Assembly: GCA_015499995.1 (NCBI GenBank)
Contig: JADNRV010000158.1
Location: 1-64,000, forward strand
Reading direction: 5' to 3'
Source of the DNA: Flammula alnicola
Taxonomy: Eukaryota > Basidiomycota > Agaricomycetes > Agaricales > Strophariaceae
DNA length: 64,000 bases
How positions within the stretch are numbered: the first letter of the stretch is position 1; every line of letters begins with the position of its first letter. The notes under the pieces were generated by a model. The model worked only from the letters and a program-made list of their open reading frames with translations. It did no database searches and had not been told where the DNA came from. Shown in pieces: positions 34,465 through 48,205 of the stretch. The position numbers and the translations under genes were made by a program.

Positions 34465-36404
34465 ATGGCTAATCCTACCCTAAAAGAAATAAGCTTGAAC
34501 CAACCCCAGGACTTTGATGGCAATATTGAAAAATATGCCTCTTGGAAGAAGACGGTGATGCTTTACCTAAAGATCAATTCTGCCATCTACAACATGGACA
34601 AGAAGAAGATCGTCTTCATTCTCTCCTTCATGCGAGGGGAAGCTGCATCTAATTGGGCCGAAGAGTTCTATGACTCCCACTACACCCCCGCCACTCCCGC
34701 AGTCAGAACAACTCCAGCGACCAATGCAGTGCTGGACCTTGGAACTTGGGACACCTTTATTGACCAACTCGACAAAGACTATGAGATCACCGACTTGAAG
34801 GGTAACTCCCTCGAACAGTTATATGCGATTAGACAAGGGAAAGCACCCTTAGAAGAACACATCACGAACTTCAAGATCCTGGTAAAGAAGACCGGGATCT
34901 CTGACCTGTCGATTTTAATCGACCTGTTCCGGAAGTCCCTTAGGACAGAGTTGTTGAAAGAAGTCATGCGTCTCGAGACCCAACCAACTACTCTCCAAGA
35001 ATGGTATGACAAAGCGAAAGACCACAAAATGAACATGAAGATCACTGACACAATTGAGAAGAGATACGCCAGACAGAACTCTGGGTATCAGAAACCGAAA
35101 TATGAACCGAAACCCACGAGATGCCCATTCTCGTACCGACCATGTGACCCTGATGCAATGGACATTGACGCGATGATGACCGATGAATGAAACGAACTCC
35201 TTAGAACAGGAGCCTGCTTCTTCTGCAGGGAGCCTGGCCACATGGCACGTGACTGCCCGAAGAAGAAGAGGAGACAGAACCTGACGAACCAACAGAAATG
35301 ATACGATCCACCAAACAAGAAACTCACTGGTAGGCAGACCAGTGCCCACATCCATTCGCTCATCAAGGAATTGGATACCAAAGAGAAAGATGCCTGCCTG
35401 GATGACTTGGCCGAAGGACACGAGGGTTGTTAATAGGGAGACGCTGCCCAAGGGCCAATGTCAGTCTCTCCCTATCTTTCTATTCACTCTGTATTAGTAG
35501 CTGAGATCGAGAATCAAAACTCAGGTGCTGGCAGACAATTCATCCACCAGCAATTTGCGAACTCTCTTGGACTGAAACTACGACAGCTTTGGAGACTGAT
35601 CAAAGCCAAGAATGTGGACAGAACACCTAATAAGGAAGGAATGATATCATACTATGTCATCATCGACCTCACCATCAATGGAAGAACGGACCCGACCCAA
35701 CTTTTAGTCACCGGCCTCGGGAAGCAGAAGATTATTCTGGGCTTCCCTTGGCTCTGAAAACAAAACCTGAACATTGACTGGGAACTGGGAACTCTGATCT
35801 GGAGAGAGAAAATTAAGAACTCCCTTCGCAAATTCAGGGACGTACTCATTCGACTTCTTAGGACCAAACCAGCAAAGGAACCACGAAGGGGTTTCACTCC
35901 TTCATCAGACAAAATGGACCTACATCTTGACAAACTGAGGCCTGATCCAGAACCTGACAGGAGCCCCATGTATGCAGAGTTTACTCCTGTATTGAAGAGG
36001 ACTGTCGAGGTAACCTCGGACGAACCCTGCATGGAAACAGACACCACAGATGACCTGGTAATTTCTTTCATCAATGGCGAACTTACCAAAGAAGCAAAGG
36101 AGACTGGGATCAATGCCAAGACAACCCAAGCACAAACCTTCGCCTTCACCCAAGAAAAACCAAAAGAAGAGAAAACCCTGGAAGAAATGATACCAGCAGA
36201 ATACCATGAATACTTGGACATCTTCGACAAACAAGTGGCAGCTCGCTTTCCTGAATCTCGATCTTGGGACCACAAGATCGAGATGAAGGAAGGCTTTGAG
36301 CCAAAATCATTCAAGACCTACGCCTTGTCACTGGTCGAAGAAATAAAGCTGGACAAATTTCTGAAGGAAAACCTCGACAAAGGCTATATCCAACCCTCAA
36401 TCTC
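34465..36404 (+). pseudogene. gag-pro and start of pol, Ty3/gypsy family B copy 1
   Basis: gag starts at ATG 34465 (MANPTLKEISLNQPQDFDG...). It has the capsid-like retrotransposon gag domain (WAEEFYDSHYTP, FIDQLDKDYEITD) at residues about 10-200 and a CCHC zinc knuckle CFFCREPGHMARDC at 35214-35255. The frame is open except for TGA at 35188, next to the knuckle, and TGA/TAA stops near 35299 and 35431. A retropepsin-like region follows (35510-35757, with YYVIIDLTI..., LLVTGLGKQKIILGFPWL). Then comes a linker and the pre-RT segment (EEMIPAEYHEYLDIFDK, FEPKSFKTYALS, KENLDKGYIQPS) up to 36404, where the KDZ element cuts it. RT, RNase H and integrase are missing. The protease active-site DSG is not clear in this copy. 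Confidence 0.8.
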
Positions 36405-36510
36405 CACTTCAGGCAACCACTTGACAGTACTATATAATGGGAGTTACATACTATGTATAAGACTCCCTTCATAGGGGCAGATATATTGGTCTTCTTCATT
36501 TCCTCTCTGG
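36405..36510 (+). repeat. Left terminal inverted repeat of the KDZ element
   Basis: It pairs with 49685-49790. Shared landmarks are CACTTCAGGC, GACAGTACTATATAATGGG, AGACTCCCTTCATAGGGG and GGTCTTC(T/C)TCATTTCC. Confidence 0.85.
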
Positions 36511-38099
36511 TCCTTCCTCATTTTTGCAATGGGACCTCATTTGATTATGGGTCCTCCCAGTATATAACTCTGATTTAAGTTGGTATTCCCTAACATCTCA
36601 GTGGGAATCCCCAGGGCTTTCCACTGTAATTTCTGAGAATCCCTCATAGATGGAAATTCATGGAATTGAAATATTGCAAGTTGCACTTATTGATGCATAC
36701 AGAAGCATGGATGGAACATGTGGGGATGTGCACCTTGGTTCTATGGCTCCAAAGCCCCCAAATGACTGTATCAACCAATTAAATAATCATGAATCATTAA
36801 ATATACCTTGATTTGTGATGGCAAGGCATTCTATGAAAATATCCATAGCTGGCCCTTTCTAATTGATATTTTAGATAGTTAAATGCTGAAGTATACATAT
36901 CTCGTACTATTGACAGCAAAAAAACAATCAAGTAAATTATATTTGGCTGCCATCATGTGTTATTTTTCATTAGTTTAATCTATAAAATGATACATTATGT
37001 ATTCCTCGCTACCTTGCATTTACCCGCAGTCTCTAGCAGTGCCTTCTGAGGTGAGATGTGTGCTTGAATGAGTCTAGGCTATCCATCCTCGTTTGGGTGA
37101 TGCAAGTTACCGCTGTAACTCCCACCATATTTAAATAGATAACAAAGAAAAGAATACATACACCCTGTTAAAGGGCTATTATGCCTAGTTCCCATGAATC
37201 GTGGCCTGTGGGTTGTTCAGGTGGAGATCAAATTTTAAGCAGCCATGGGCCCACACCATTTCCAATGTTCACGACGGTCAAATTCTTTGCTCTTGACCAT
37301 AATCCCCATCCATCATCTCGCTTTCAAGCCACGGAAAAAAGATAAATTGATAAGTCATCATCTCTACATCAACTTACTAACTAAATATTATTATTTTACA
37401 TTGAACTTTCATACTTATTACTGAGCAACTGCCCTTTCAACATCGCTGTCCCTCCTCTTGAGGAGGAAGAGGGTTCGTTTCACATGTCATGGAAGGAGCT
37501 GATGGAAAACAAAGGAGGGACCCTTGAAGAGGGAGGCCTGTTTGGTGCATTGTAAACACACTGCCTCAACCTACGTCCATGCAGTTTTCACAGGTGCATG
37601 ATTTCTGCCTCGCCGCCATTTATCTTGTGGAACTCCCAGATGATGGAAAGTATTCGTTAGTTGCCGCTGCAGCTATTGAACAACACACATGTGCTGCTGA
37701 CCCCTACCCTCACATGCAGGCTTGTGTAGCGCCATCAATTGATGGTGCTACTACACTTGCGAGGTCGCTACCTTTGTTGACAAATGCAGGGCCCACAACA
37801 CAACACGTATGAGTTTTGCTACCTGCACTAATGTAACACACAGTAGCATATTCAGAATGGAGATTAGTATATATCTTTATCCTAGTATTTTATGTACACA
37901 GAACATCATCCTAGAATGTACATAATTTGTATTTGAATTTTCTGTGAAGGAAAGATATGCAAATTTTAGGTGGCCATTGTGATGAACAACTTGAGCACAA
38001 CAATTAATTCGATAAGTTACATTCAATGTGGCAAAGGTAGACAATCACCATGGATATAAACTTTGATGAGATTGCAGAAAGTTTGTCTATCTAATACTA
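36511..38099. other. Left non-coding part of the KDZ element
   Basis: It has subterminal GGGAATCCCCAGG-like and GGGTCCTCCCAG-like units to about 36660. The rest has no gene I can support; a plus-strand open frame at 37579-37812 shows no motif. Confidence 0.35.
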
Positions 38100-41000
38100 G
38101 TAATCTCCTTTATAATCTGGATGATAGACTCATTCCAAAGGACGAGTTTCCTTGTGATGGTAATCATATTCATATTCAAATGGCCTTGGATTGTTCTCTC
38201 GAGAAGGAACTGGGCCAGTAACTTCACGGTGTCAGTACGGTGGCTGAAAATGGTCAACTGGGCGAGTCTGACAAGATGGTCCTGGTTCGCGCATCTCAAG
38301 ATCTCAGTATCGTGATTGAACATCATCAGCTGAATAATCTGCATGACAACTTTGAGGATATTGTTGATGGTCCATGTAAGATGTAGGAGAAGGGTGACAA
38401 TAACTGTGAAGTGGATATTCATGATGGTTTGAAGGTTCATAGAGAGGTGGAACCACAGCATGGGGATTTGTGACTTGTCTGGTGCGAGGATGCATTGAAA
38501 TAATGGGGGCGGGCTCGTTTTCCGACTCAAATTTCCATTTTTTCTATACTCAATGTTCTTCCTCCTGCTCGTAATCACACTGTCAGACTGTGCTAGTAAG
38601 CTGATCTGATATTTCTTTATTACCATGAGGATAATTCAATAATGATGGATAACGACTGCCAGAATGTAATGATGGGGGTTTTGTGGAATTGGACGACTCC
38701 AGAAAGCCAGGATGGCGCATCTCATTGCATGCTGGAAATCTGGAATGATCATTAGGTGGGTGGAAAGATGGTGCGGCAATAGTATCGCAGGCACGAGAAG
38801 TCAAATCTGCATTGGGATATCATTGGTATCTACCATCAGTTTGAGAAATCTCTGAAGCAACAGCATGTCGCGATGGATAATTCAGGTGAATATGCTCTCC
38901 GAATGCACACTCATGAGTCCTAGTCATCGAATGACCTTGATGTTCCAACTCATAGATGTTGTTCTCATTCTGATAAGGTCTTGCTACTCCCTCATTCCCG
39001 TGGCTCGATGTGGCACCACTACGACGATAGTTGTGAGCTGGCGATGATGGAGGAAGTTGATCTTTAGGCAGGCCATCATCATTGGCTGGATCATAGCTAT
39101 CTGCATTATCCACATTAGGATTCCGGTGAGCCTTCAAGTTGCCATCTTGTCCATTGTTATGATTGAGGTTGCAATTAGAACCGGAAGGAATGCATTGGAC
39201 ATTGTCTTGTTGTGTGACTGAACTGGAGGCATGAGAAACAGACTGGGGAATGGAATGGTCTCGGGGATGCTGTGCGGTCATAGAAGATGAAGCTTCACCT
39301 TCATCACTCTGAAGCTGATCAACTTCGATATACCATGGTATTCAAGGTGGCATGGCTTGTGCTGCAGTTGATGCAGGGCATGTGGATAATTGACGAGAGA
39401 CTCTCACATTTTCAATATCTTCAGAGCTGCTTTCATCATCCTCTCAAGGTCTTGAATTCACTCTCTTTCTGTGCATTGTGTGGGTACTATTGTTTTTATG
39501 TTCTATCAGTGCTTTCTTGGTTCACTTTGGCTTTGAAGCATAGTTGGCATTGGCTGAGGTCTTCCCAATGGCATGAAGTGCACGAATATACATCTTGCAG
39601 TCGAAAATAGTCAAGAGAGTGATACCTTCAATGTCGACAACAAGCAGAATAGATCACTTATCTTTGAGGCACATTTTCTGTTCCGCTATGGAGCAGATTC
39701 TTTAAGCATTGTTTTCAGTCAATTAAAGTTAGTCGCTTACCCTCCGTCCATGAAACGATATGTACAACAGTCAACTCCGTCAAGGCCTTCCTCAACATTG
39801 TCTTGGGGGTCTTCTCATTCAAGGAACCATTCATATGATACAATCCTTGGTTGAACCATATTTCTGAGAGGTTTAACCTTCAGGTGTTTCAGATCGAAAG
39901 CATCTTTCAGAAAGGGTGTCCCCTTCCCCCACCCCATGATCTGTAGTTTGTTCTTGTAGGCAAAATCTGTCCATGACCAGCTCATAGACTTCATCCTTGA
40001 ACTGTCCTCAGAATCTCCTTGACGTTCAGCAGAAATTCAAGCTATCATGACCGTCAGATCAGTCATCATGTCTATATAGAGGAGGTACTAATTATCTTAC
40101 CAAGATCAGCACGTAGAAATTCACCCAAGACTCTTCGGAAATGATCACAAGGATTTTCATTTGGCTTTTTATGAGTGTCGATCAAGGAAGAAAGGCTGAT
40201 TTGGCCAAGTTTCTGATGCTGCATCTCAGCTACTTTGAATAGGCCCTCGTAGTCATGAAGTTGAGTTTTAATGACCATTGCATGTCGATCACAGAGGTAT
40301 TTATACTCACTACTCCCACCCCATGTGACGCTGGAGCATGAATCATTGGAGGTTTCAACAGCAAAGCTGAAAATGTGGATGCCATATTCTTCAGAGACTT
40401 GGGTACTCTACGTGTAATGGTTAATCAATGCAGAATCTGAACAAAATGCCAGTGCCACAACTCACCCAACATATAAAGGGTTCAAGGATATGAGAGACAA
40501 CACCCGTGAACTTCTTATCACCTTTCTTTTCCATCAGCCAGTTCTCGAGCGACTCTTTGTAGAATGCAAGCTGGACTTGAAAATGCTTCTCAATATCTTC
40601 CTGCATTGGATTCTTGTCTCTGAGTGTCACTTTCAAGGTGGCCATTTCCTTGCAGTATTCAGCTCCAACGTGTCGAGCCCACTCTTGAATAGAAACTAAA
40701 TGAAACATGTGTTCAGCCATCTCCAATATTCTATGGTTGTAAAAGGCTTACCATCAGCTGGCTTCTTCTTTACTTGGGCTGGATACCACCTCTGAAATGC
40801 ATCCCATGCACTCGTCTTTCATATAAGTGGTACCTTTCTTCCAACGAGGGAAAGAAAATGTTTGACAGGCTTGTTGTACTACTTAGCGAGGTCCTCGAGT
40901 TTCTGAATAAATTTGTTGTGGGCAGAATAGGCAGCTTCTTTCACGGCAGATGGGATAGGACCAGACGAATATTCACGGCCCATCAGTTTATCATCATCTT

Positions 41001-41937
41001 CTACGTCAAAGAGGTGGTTCATCCTTTGCACAGTCAACTGGTGGTCAGCCTTGCAGCTGGGTCCTGCCTTCTTCTTCATCTGGCGTTCATGCTGAGGACT
41101 GTCAGAATTGTGGTCACCATTGCGGTCATGAATTTCAGTGGGCATGGCTTTCCATTTGCCCTTCTGATGAAACTTAATGCGAGGCGGAGAGGGTGGCATC
41201 CTCAGTGCAATCTGGTCAAAGTCTTGATCATCCTCAGCATCCTGTTCTTCAATTGTTGGTGTTGCAGAAGCTACACGGCATTTAGACCATCCAATGCAGC
41301 GACATTGAGCTTCCTTCTCAGTTTCCTCATAGTCAGAACCACTCTCATCGCTTTCGTGAGGCATTCTGGAATGGTGGAAATCTCCGTCAGTCTCATCTTC
41401 AAGATAGTTATAATTATTGGGAAATTCTTCATCGAAAGGCGACCTGGGCTCGATCTCCTGCTCCTCGTCTTTATCGAGTTCCATTTTGTCATCACTTGGC
41501 ATGGGGGTTTGCTCATGTGGAAGACGCCATTCGGTGTCATATTGTCCTTCATCGAAATCCATGCTTTCATTTTCATCTTTGGGAGCAGGTGGGTTGCGCG
41601 TGGCATGTTGAATTTTGAATCCTCATTCAGTAATGTGAATAATTCGAGTGCCATCTGTTGGAATCTGAGTCCTGTTCACTCCATTGTGTGCAATAGTAGG
41701 GTGATGATTGGGGGAAAGGGATCAATATCTGGCACGATTTGACATAAACATTTCATCCTCTTCTTTATGTGTAAGAGTCTGTGACCGCTTGATTCCATGT
41801 CCAATAGGGCAAGGAATTGGGCGACGGAGAGCTGGAGAGGACAGAGAGGCCAGAAAAGGAGGCGAGGCAGTGGAAACTGAAGAGGAAGAGTGATGGGCAT
41901 TAGTAGTTGTTGGCTCAATGAGCTCTTGGGATTGCAT
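38100..41937 (-). pseudogene. KDZ-element accessory gene, minus strand
   Basis: Reading downward from ATG 41937 (MQSQELIEPTTTNAHH...), coding blocks are: an acidic region 41562-40879 (SMDFDEGQYDTEWRLP..., ending YSAHNKFIQKLEDLAK); 40870-40440 (WDAFQRWYPAQVKKKPAD, then EWARHVGAEYCKEMATLKV, VQLAFYKESLENWLMEK); 40380-40080 (EYGIHIFSFAVETS, KTQLHDYEGLFKVAEMQ); and a His/Pro/Tyr-rich tail 39281-38110 with in-frame stops, one being TGA at 38820. From memory, the WDAFQRWYP / EYCKEMA / GIHIFSFAVETS string matches a large agaricomycete hypothetical family often near KDZ transposases; its function is unknown. It is transcribed away from the transposase. Stops and lost junctions make it non-functional. 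An open plus-strand frame at 40774-41742 is its shadow. Confidence 0.5.
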
Positions 41938-41999
41938 TGTGGATAATACAGTATTCTATATTATAGTTAGCAGGATCTTAATAGTTCTATTCAATAGAG

Positions 42000-43200
42000 C
42001 AACTTACATTGGCTGAATCCGCATGTGCAGCCAAATATTTAGTGACGAGGTTCACCTGGAAAAAAGTGGTGAGCACAAATTATAAGCACCAAGGTAGAGC
42101 AACAGTCATACAGAATTTGGGTGCTCTGTGGACCCGCTTGTCGATGATTCAGCATTCTGTATCGTTGTTAGTAGAATATCTCAATAGCTATATAAAATGA
42201 AGCGCTTACACTGCCCGGCTCTCTGCCTCGAACTAAAGGTTCAGCGACACTGGTGTCTAGGTTGGTCTATATCAACAAGGTGAGTAAAAAAGATAAGGAA
42301 CAATATTGGGTCAGCCACACTGAATTCACAGCCGTGGGTTCATTACCCACTATGGCTGTCTTGGGCTTTTTCCAAGGAGCTTTGCGCCTTGGAGGAAGAG
42401 GAAGATTGTCAGGAATATCTGTCTTTGATAACTAAGTAACCTAACAGTTAGGCTCTGGAGCAGGTGCAGGAGCCATCATAGGTGGAATTTAGAAACTGAT
42501 AAGGTGAAAGGATGGTGTAGTGGGGAGGAAAACGCAAGCAGCAGAGTGGAAGCAAAATTGGTGGTGGGCCAGACCAAATACGACCAAGAACAATGAAGTT
42601 GGAAGAGGTGGCACATAAAATTGTTACTTTATTCTATTCTTCTGCCCATCGTCCATGCCAATATTGATCTGATTACTTGAGTTGGCAAAGTTTCAATTTA
42701 TTGTGCAGTGGTACTCAATGACATTCGATTTACAGGGCAATTGCAATCCTTGCGATGCTCATAAAATCAAAACAATGATGACTTTGGTGGTCGATCTATG
42801 TGCACAGGTGTAAATCAGAGCATAGAGATTAAAATTTAAGATGGGGGCTGCCTATCTAAAATGTTAGTGATTGAAATTGGGCTTGACAAGAAATCGAATT
42901 CACCTCCAGGAATAAATGTGAGGTTCACTTGATGTTGATTAGACAATCTTGTGAGCTAGTCTTGCCATAGAGAATATGGTAACTTGCAGACAAGTTAGCG
43001 CATGGCAAAACCACTTTGTGCTTACAGCCAATCTCGCCATGTGCCATCGTGCCTACAGCACATGGCAAGATTGCTGACAGCTATGTGAACCATTCAGAAT
43101 GAAATATAGCATGAAAGAGCCTGAGATGCCATGTGAAGAACCTGAACTCGACAAGGTCGTGACTCTATAAGGGCCGTGTTGGTCTGTCCAAGGTCCAGCT
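42000..43200. other. KDZ element interior without a supported gene
   Basis: Short plus-strand frames at 42009-42435 carry no recognisable motif. Nothing else is visible. Confidence 0.3.
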
Positions 43201-43209
43201 TAACCTCAC

Positions 43210-45060
43210 AAATGGGCCTGTTATTGACGGTGTGCTTGACATGCCGCTCTCGCCTGGAAGTACAGTTTCAGGAAGTGGTGTCTGGACCCAGAACTAAGTG
43301 TATGTTTTATTCTGCACTTGCTATATACACTGTACGCAATTGATGGGATCACCTCCAAATTAGATGTCTCTGTGTTCAGCTGAATAGTTAAATAGATCAA
43401 TTGGTCAGAGCTCAAAGTTGATAGGTTTGAAACGGAGGGAGATCCTGACCACTTACTTTAGAATAAAATTCATTCATATGGGTGGGGAAATCCTGCCCAA
43501 GGCATATAAGCTGAGCCAAGTTGCTAGAATCACATAGAATGTCTTTGTCAAAGTTTACATGTTTCAAGAACTTTACAAGCCAATAAAGCGAAGCACTCAC
43601 TGCTGGAGCAATCAATGATTGAGCAATCTTGACATTTTAATTCCGGTTATTGAGAGAAAGAATTTCTTAAACGACTGAAGAGCCATCTTTCAGTTAAGCA
43701 TAGTACCCAAAAGTGCAAATGAAATTATGTATGTTCTACGACTGAAAATCATAGGTGTGGCTGGAGGGCAGATGAAACCGAGGTCGCGGTTGAGTGGGGT
43801 GAATTAGATACCAACCTGATGCAAAGTCAAGATCAAGCTGGATGAAGCAAATTATATGATAGAGCAATGAACAAAAGGTTGAGGTGAACATACTTTCAAG
43901 TTTATAAGTTGCAGGTATTGAGAAGCGCAAAAGGGTGCATATCGTGATATCCAAGTGATCAGTCATGATAATGGTTTAGATGATGATAAATTTAGATTTT
44001 TTCTTCTTATAGACTGCCTAGTACACGAAGTCTCCTCAAAAATCCATGAATCATCGAGCTAAGGTGCACCCATCTGGCAGTATTGTGTTTATCCTTGAAA
44101 TTCAAGATGGTTTCAGTGTACCGAGTGTGAAACAGAATGAAATAGGCTACCAGAAGATACATTGATGCTGAGTATTGAAAAGGATGATTTTAAGAAAAGC
44201 CAGTAAGGCCGGCAGTCAAATTTAGATTGCAGAGTTCGATAACTGTCTGATAGCATGGCACAGAAGTTTTCCAGGCCTTTCTGTGCAGCACTCAAATACA
44301 ATTCCCTTGCTGCGGCATCTTGCATTTCTTTATGAAACTTGCTGATCTTAACAGTACTCGCTATATGGATTGACACTTGAGTGACATGGGGACACACTAG
44401 TAAATCTGAAAGAAAATAAATCTACTGACTTACAGGTACGGGGCCAGGAAGTATCATCAAGCACAACCCACGACTTATTGATAATGTTGTCAAGATCATA
44501 ATCTAATGGCATTTGCTCACTGAACTGTGAATGTGACACCTCGTGACATGTGTTCAAAAGTTCATAGTCACTTGGTCATGTGATCTATAAATCTCATCCG
44601 GTAACATTAATCTGGATTGCCGGTGACCGGTGACGCATCACTGTTCTTGATTTCAACTTTCAATGTCTTTCTCCTGCTCCGCCAATGGAAGTTGGGATAT
44701 ATATCTCTCACTTCCATGTCTATTTTGAAGGCTTCCCTGAGTGTATGTTCATGTTCTTTTTGACAGAGGTCTTACGTGCTAACCGTGTATCTGTAGTTCT
44801 CCTAAGCCAACCTCAGACTGGTATTGAACAGAAAGTGCACAGAAATGGTGAGCGACATCTTTCGTATGTTCAATAGACTTGGCTTCATTATCTGAAACAA
44901 GTGCGGCCGATGTGTTAACCCATAACGAGAATATGTATTGAGATCGCTTTCTGGTCAAATTGGATTTGCCAGCGATCGACCTCAAGATAAAGGTCCTCGC
45001 CCATCTCCAGTGGAATCGGAGGAGCAAGATGATTACCAAGAGCCGTCATTAGGTGGGCTT
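43210..45060 (-). pseudogene. Second possible KDZ accessory gene, minus strand
   Basis: Minus-strand blocks read protein-like in sequence: about 44760-44640 (EHEHTLREAFKIDMEVRDIY...), 44530-44440 (PLDYDLDNIINKSWVVLDD), 44400-44200 (TVKISKFHKEMQDAAAREL..., AQKGLENFCAMLSDSYRTL), 43960-43890, 43615-43440 (IAPAVSASLYWLVKFLKHV..., CDSSNLAQLICLGQDFP) and 43400-43220. Gaps of 50-250 nt between them look like introns or decayed segments. I do not recognise the family and cannot fix splice sites. It is divergent from the plus-strand transposase that starts just to the right. Confidence 0.35.
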
Positions 45061-45099
45061 GCATTCATGTTGTCGCTGGCAGGGCCACAGTCACTGGAG

Positions 45100-48000
45100 A
45101 ATAGTTCCTCATGATATCGATGGCGACGCGACAACCAAACCCAGTGGTGGCTCCTCGATGTCATTCCTAAGTCAATCTTGCCATACATGAAGCTCATCAA
45201 CGATACTCAATCCCTCCATTTGGATGTTGAGCCCATTTCTGCTCCATTCCATTGTTCCTGTGGTGGTGAATCCAAGCGAACCTTGAATGTGATTATCGTT
45301 CAGTTTCATAGTACATTTTTAATATCTCTGTTTGATTAATACTGACTTAATCCTTGTCAGTTATCGAATCTATTACAATACAAGTTTGCCAGTGCCACCC
45401 TGCCTCCTGACAGCTTTTTAGTCATGGAGTCTTCCCGTGCACTCCACTGGTGCCAACCTTAGCTGTAGATATTTGTGTTCTAGAGTTTGTTTCAAGACTC
45501 TTCTTGAACATTGCCCCCAATACAACGGTGTGGTGTAAGACTGTCGAGGGGTTTCTCGAAAGCCAGGGATATTGGTTATCTATGAAGGTAATTTTTTGTC
45601 TACTCATTGTTAATTGCATTTTCTCAATGTCTGTGTGTAGGATTCACTTCGAAAATGATTTGGAGAGGCACTGCACTGATTTAATATGCTACAAGACTAC
45701 ACAAACCAGCACATTAACAACATCCTTTATCATACTCGTCGGCTAGGCACTGAGTACAATGATGGGTGCCATGCTTCCACACCTCTAAATGCTCATAGCA
45801 CCTCTGCTACATCTGCTGCAGATGATGTTTCTGATGTGGAAGATACACCTCGAGCGCAGGCACAGCCAAACACCTCATCAACTCCAAATACTCAGTCTTG
45901 AAAACGATGTGCTTCTGTAGAAGAAGAAAAAGAGGAGGAGTGTGAAAACCCTTTTCTGGACCCTCCACCTTGAACTCGACCTAGTGACTACCTTCGTTCT
46001 CACTGCCCACTTTGCTTTGGAGGGAAGTTTCCTCGTCCTTCTGAATCTAAAGAGTGAGTAGATTATATCATTTCTCGTTTTGCATACTTAATTCTAATTG
46101 GATTTTGGACAGTCCAGATATCATTGTTTGCATGCATGCCTGCTTCAAGCAGAAATGTAATGCAGGAGACAAGGACCCACCTCGTGAGCATCCTGAAACT
46201 GTGTTCATCTTGGAAACCTCCACCTGGTATATGGAGGAGTATATCGAAACAGTTCATCCTAGTCAATCCTCAGCTTGATCGAAGCTGGTGAAATGACCGT
46301 GGAAGGATGCCACTACCAGTGCTCAAGAGCCTGAAGATGGATTTGATGGCCAAATGTGAGTTCCTCGATCTGTTCTTGCAACGTGTCAAGAAAGCTTTTA
46401 CGCTGCTGATGAACATCGACAGAAGGCTAGTACTCAGAAGGCTAGTACTCAGTTCTTCTCGGAAACTGCTCTCATGGCCCTTCTCTGTCATCATGATCAT
46501 GTACTGTGGATTGTCAGTATGAACTCAGCGGGAGAAAAACAGTACTATACTCTCATGCTTTTGGAGATGTTATTCCAGAACATACCCTCCACATTCATTG
46601 TTGGCCTTCTTTATGATATCGGCTGTCAGTTACATCAGAGCTGCATCAAGTGGGGATTTTTGGATAGATACCTGCCACATCTCATGTGTGCAATCTCAGT
46701 TTTCATGCCTTCGGTCATCAATGGGCATGCCAAATCATATATCATCCATGGAAGTGCATTGGGTTTGGACTCTCAGATGGAGAAGGGTGTGAGCGATTGT
46801 GGAAGTCACTTCAAATTTTAATTCCATACTTGCGTGTCTGTGGCGTGAGTACTCGACCTCCTTTTGATCACTGGCATGCTATCTAATTGATAAATAATCT
46901 AGCATTATCAACGCCTTTACACTCTCAATCGCCAAATACTTCATGCAGAAAGAGAGAGCCTTCATCACTTTGGCCATTGGTTACTCAGACATACTAGGCA
47001 TTGTCACAAAAAAAGACTCAAGGCGGAACAAAACCCTGTAAGTCGATCAATTTTGTATCTATCTTTACCTGCACTAATGAATTACCAGGACAATCGAAAC
47101 ACAAAGGAAAGGATGCTGTTGAGAAGGCAATGCGGCTTCAGAAAGCCAGGGATATTCTGAAAGGCCAGGTTCACGAACTTGAGAATGTAATATCAGATGG
47201 TCTTTCAGAAGACTACACAATTGCTGAGGTGGAATTACGACTTCCTGAAGTGCGCGAGCGATTTGAAAAGGCAGCAGCTCAGGTTAAAGCAGTGGAAAAT
47301 GGTCTTGGAGTTGATGAGCATGCAAAGCTGAAGCAGCTAGCCAACAATCCATTCATATCTGCTCAAATGAATGCTCGAGCACTCAAAATCCATCTTAGGG
47401 AAAGGCTTCGCTCTCAGAAGTTTGAGCTTGATCGCTTGGAGAGATCTTTTCAGCATCAAGTTAATAGTAAGTAATCATCTGGGGAGTGTCTATTGTTGGT
47501 AGCATGCACTCAATGCCTTCTACTTTCAGACTAGAAGATTGACCAACACACAGAAAGCTCAGTAAAACAATGTGACCTCAGTATACAGAAGCTCTCCTGT
47601 GATTACAACAAACTATGCAAAGTCATGAGTAATTTGAAAGCCCAACATAAAGCTCCCCATGGAGCTGTTTGTCCAGAAGAAATAGACATGTCTGGTCTTT
47701 TTGCACTCAATGTCGATGATGACATTTGGCAGGATATCGGGCTCGATGATACCCTGGATGATCCCCATGCATCAGTAGCTCCTCCATTATGGCTTTCTGA
47801 TGACAATGTGTGATCTGGCATAAGGCAATGCTAGAGCTTGATTGATGCATCAAAGAAGAGGATGGCCTTGCATGGGAGCAATCATCCCTTCAGTTTTGGT
47901 TTGCAGAAGAGTGGGATGTTGTTAGTATGGCATATAATGCAATGGGTATGCTAAGTTTTCATATTCTTATCATCACTGTTTCATTAATTATTTCTTGACT

Positions 48001-48205
48001 TGGCTTAGATGCAGGAGAGCTACCCTATCAACTGCAATTGTGCAAGGATGAGCTTCTCTCCTTGCTTGTAGGTTGGCACAAGACGCTGCAATCTGTGGTG
48101 CCTGGCACTGGTGATTTGCTTCCTGAATGGGGACCAACTGAAGATGAAATCATGAATGCTCGCGACGAAGTCATTGAAATTGACTCAGCATTGATCGACA
48201 CCTAA
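45100..48205 (+). pseudogene. KDZ transposase with N-terminal Cys cluster
   Basis: Order along the protein: WLLDVIPKSILPYMKLIND; a Cys cluster (FHCSCGGESKRTLNVIIV, intron at 45310-45360, IQVCQCHPAS, LFSHGVFPCTPLVPTLAVD) of the CxC2-like type; WCKTVEGFLESQGYWLSMK; CPLCFGGKFP; a segment IIVCMHACFKQKCNAGD-KDPPREHPETVF; then the core 46440-47040 (ALLCHHDHVLWIVSMNSAGE-KQYYTLMLLE, VGLLYDIGCQLHQSCIKWGF, HAFGHQWACQIIYHP, GFGLSDGEGCERLWKSL). A predicted coiled coil lies at 47090-47470, and the tail carries LFALNVDDDIWQDIGLDD and WGPTEDEI, ending TAA at 48205. The LYDIGCQLH and FG(L)(S/T)DGEGCER motifs are hallmarks of KDZ enzymes; they contain catalytic acidic residues by family knowledge. Stops and frameshifts interrupt the frame (e.g. 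45900, 46030, 46810), so it is dead in this copy. Confidence 0.85.

Noticed and set aside
37579..37812. Plus-strand gene in the KDZ left end
   Set aside because: The frame has no motif and no splice continuation, and it lies among non-coding subterminal sequence.
40774..41742. 322-codon plus-strand open frame
   Set aside because: It is antisense to the KDZ accessory gene, whose minus-strand reading has recognisable conserved strings.
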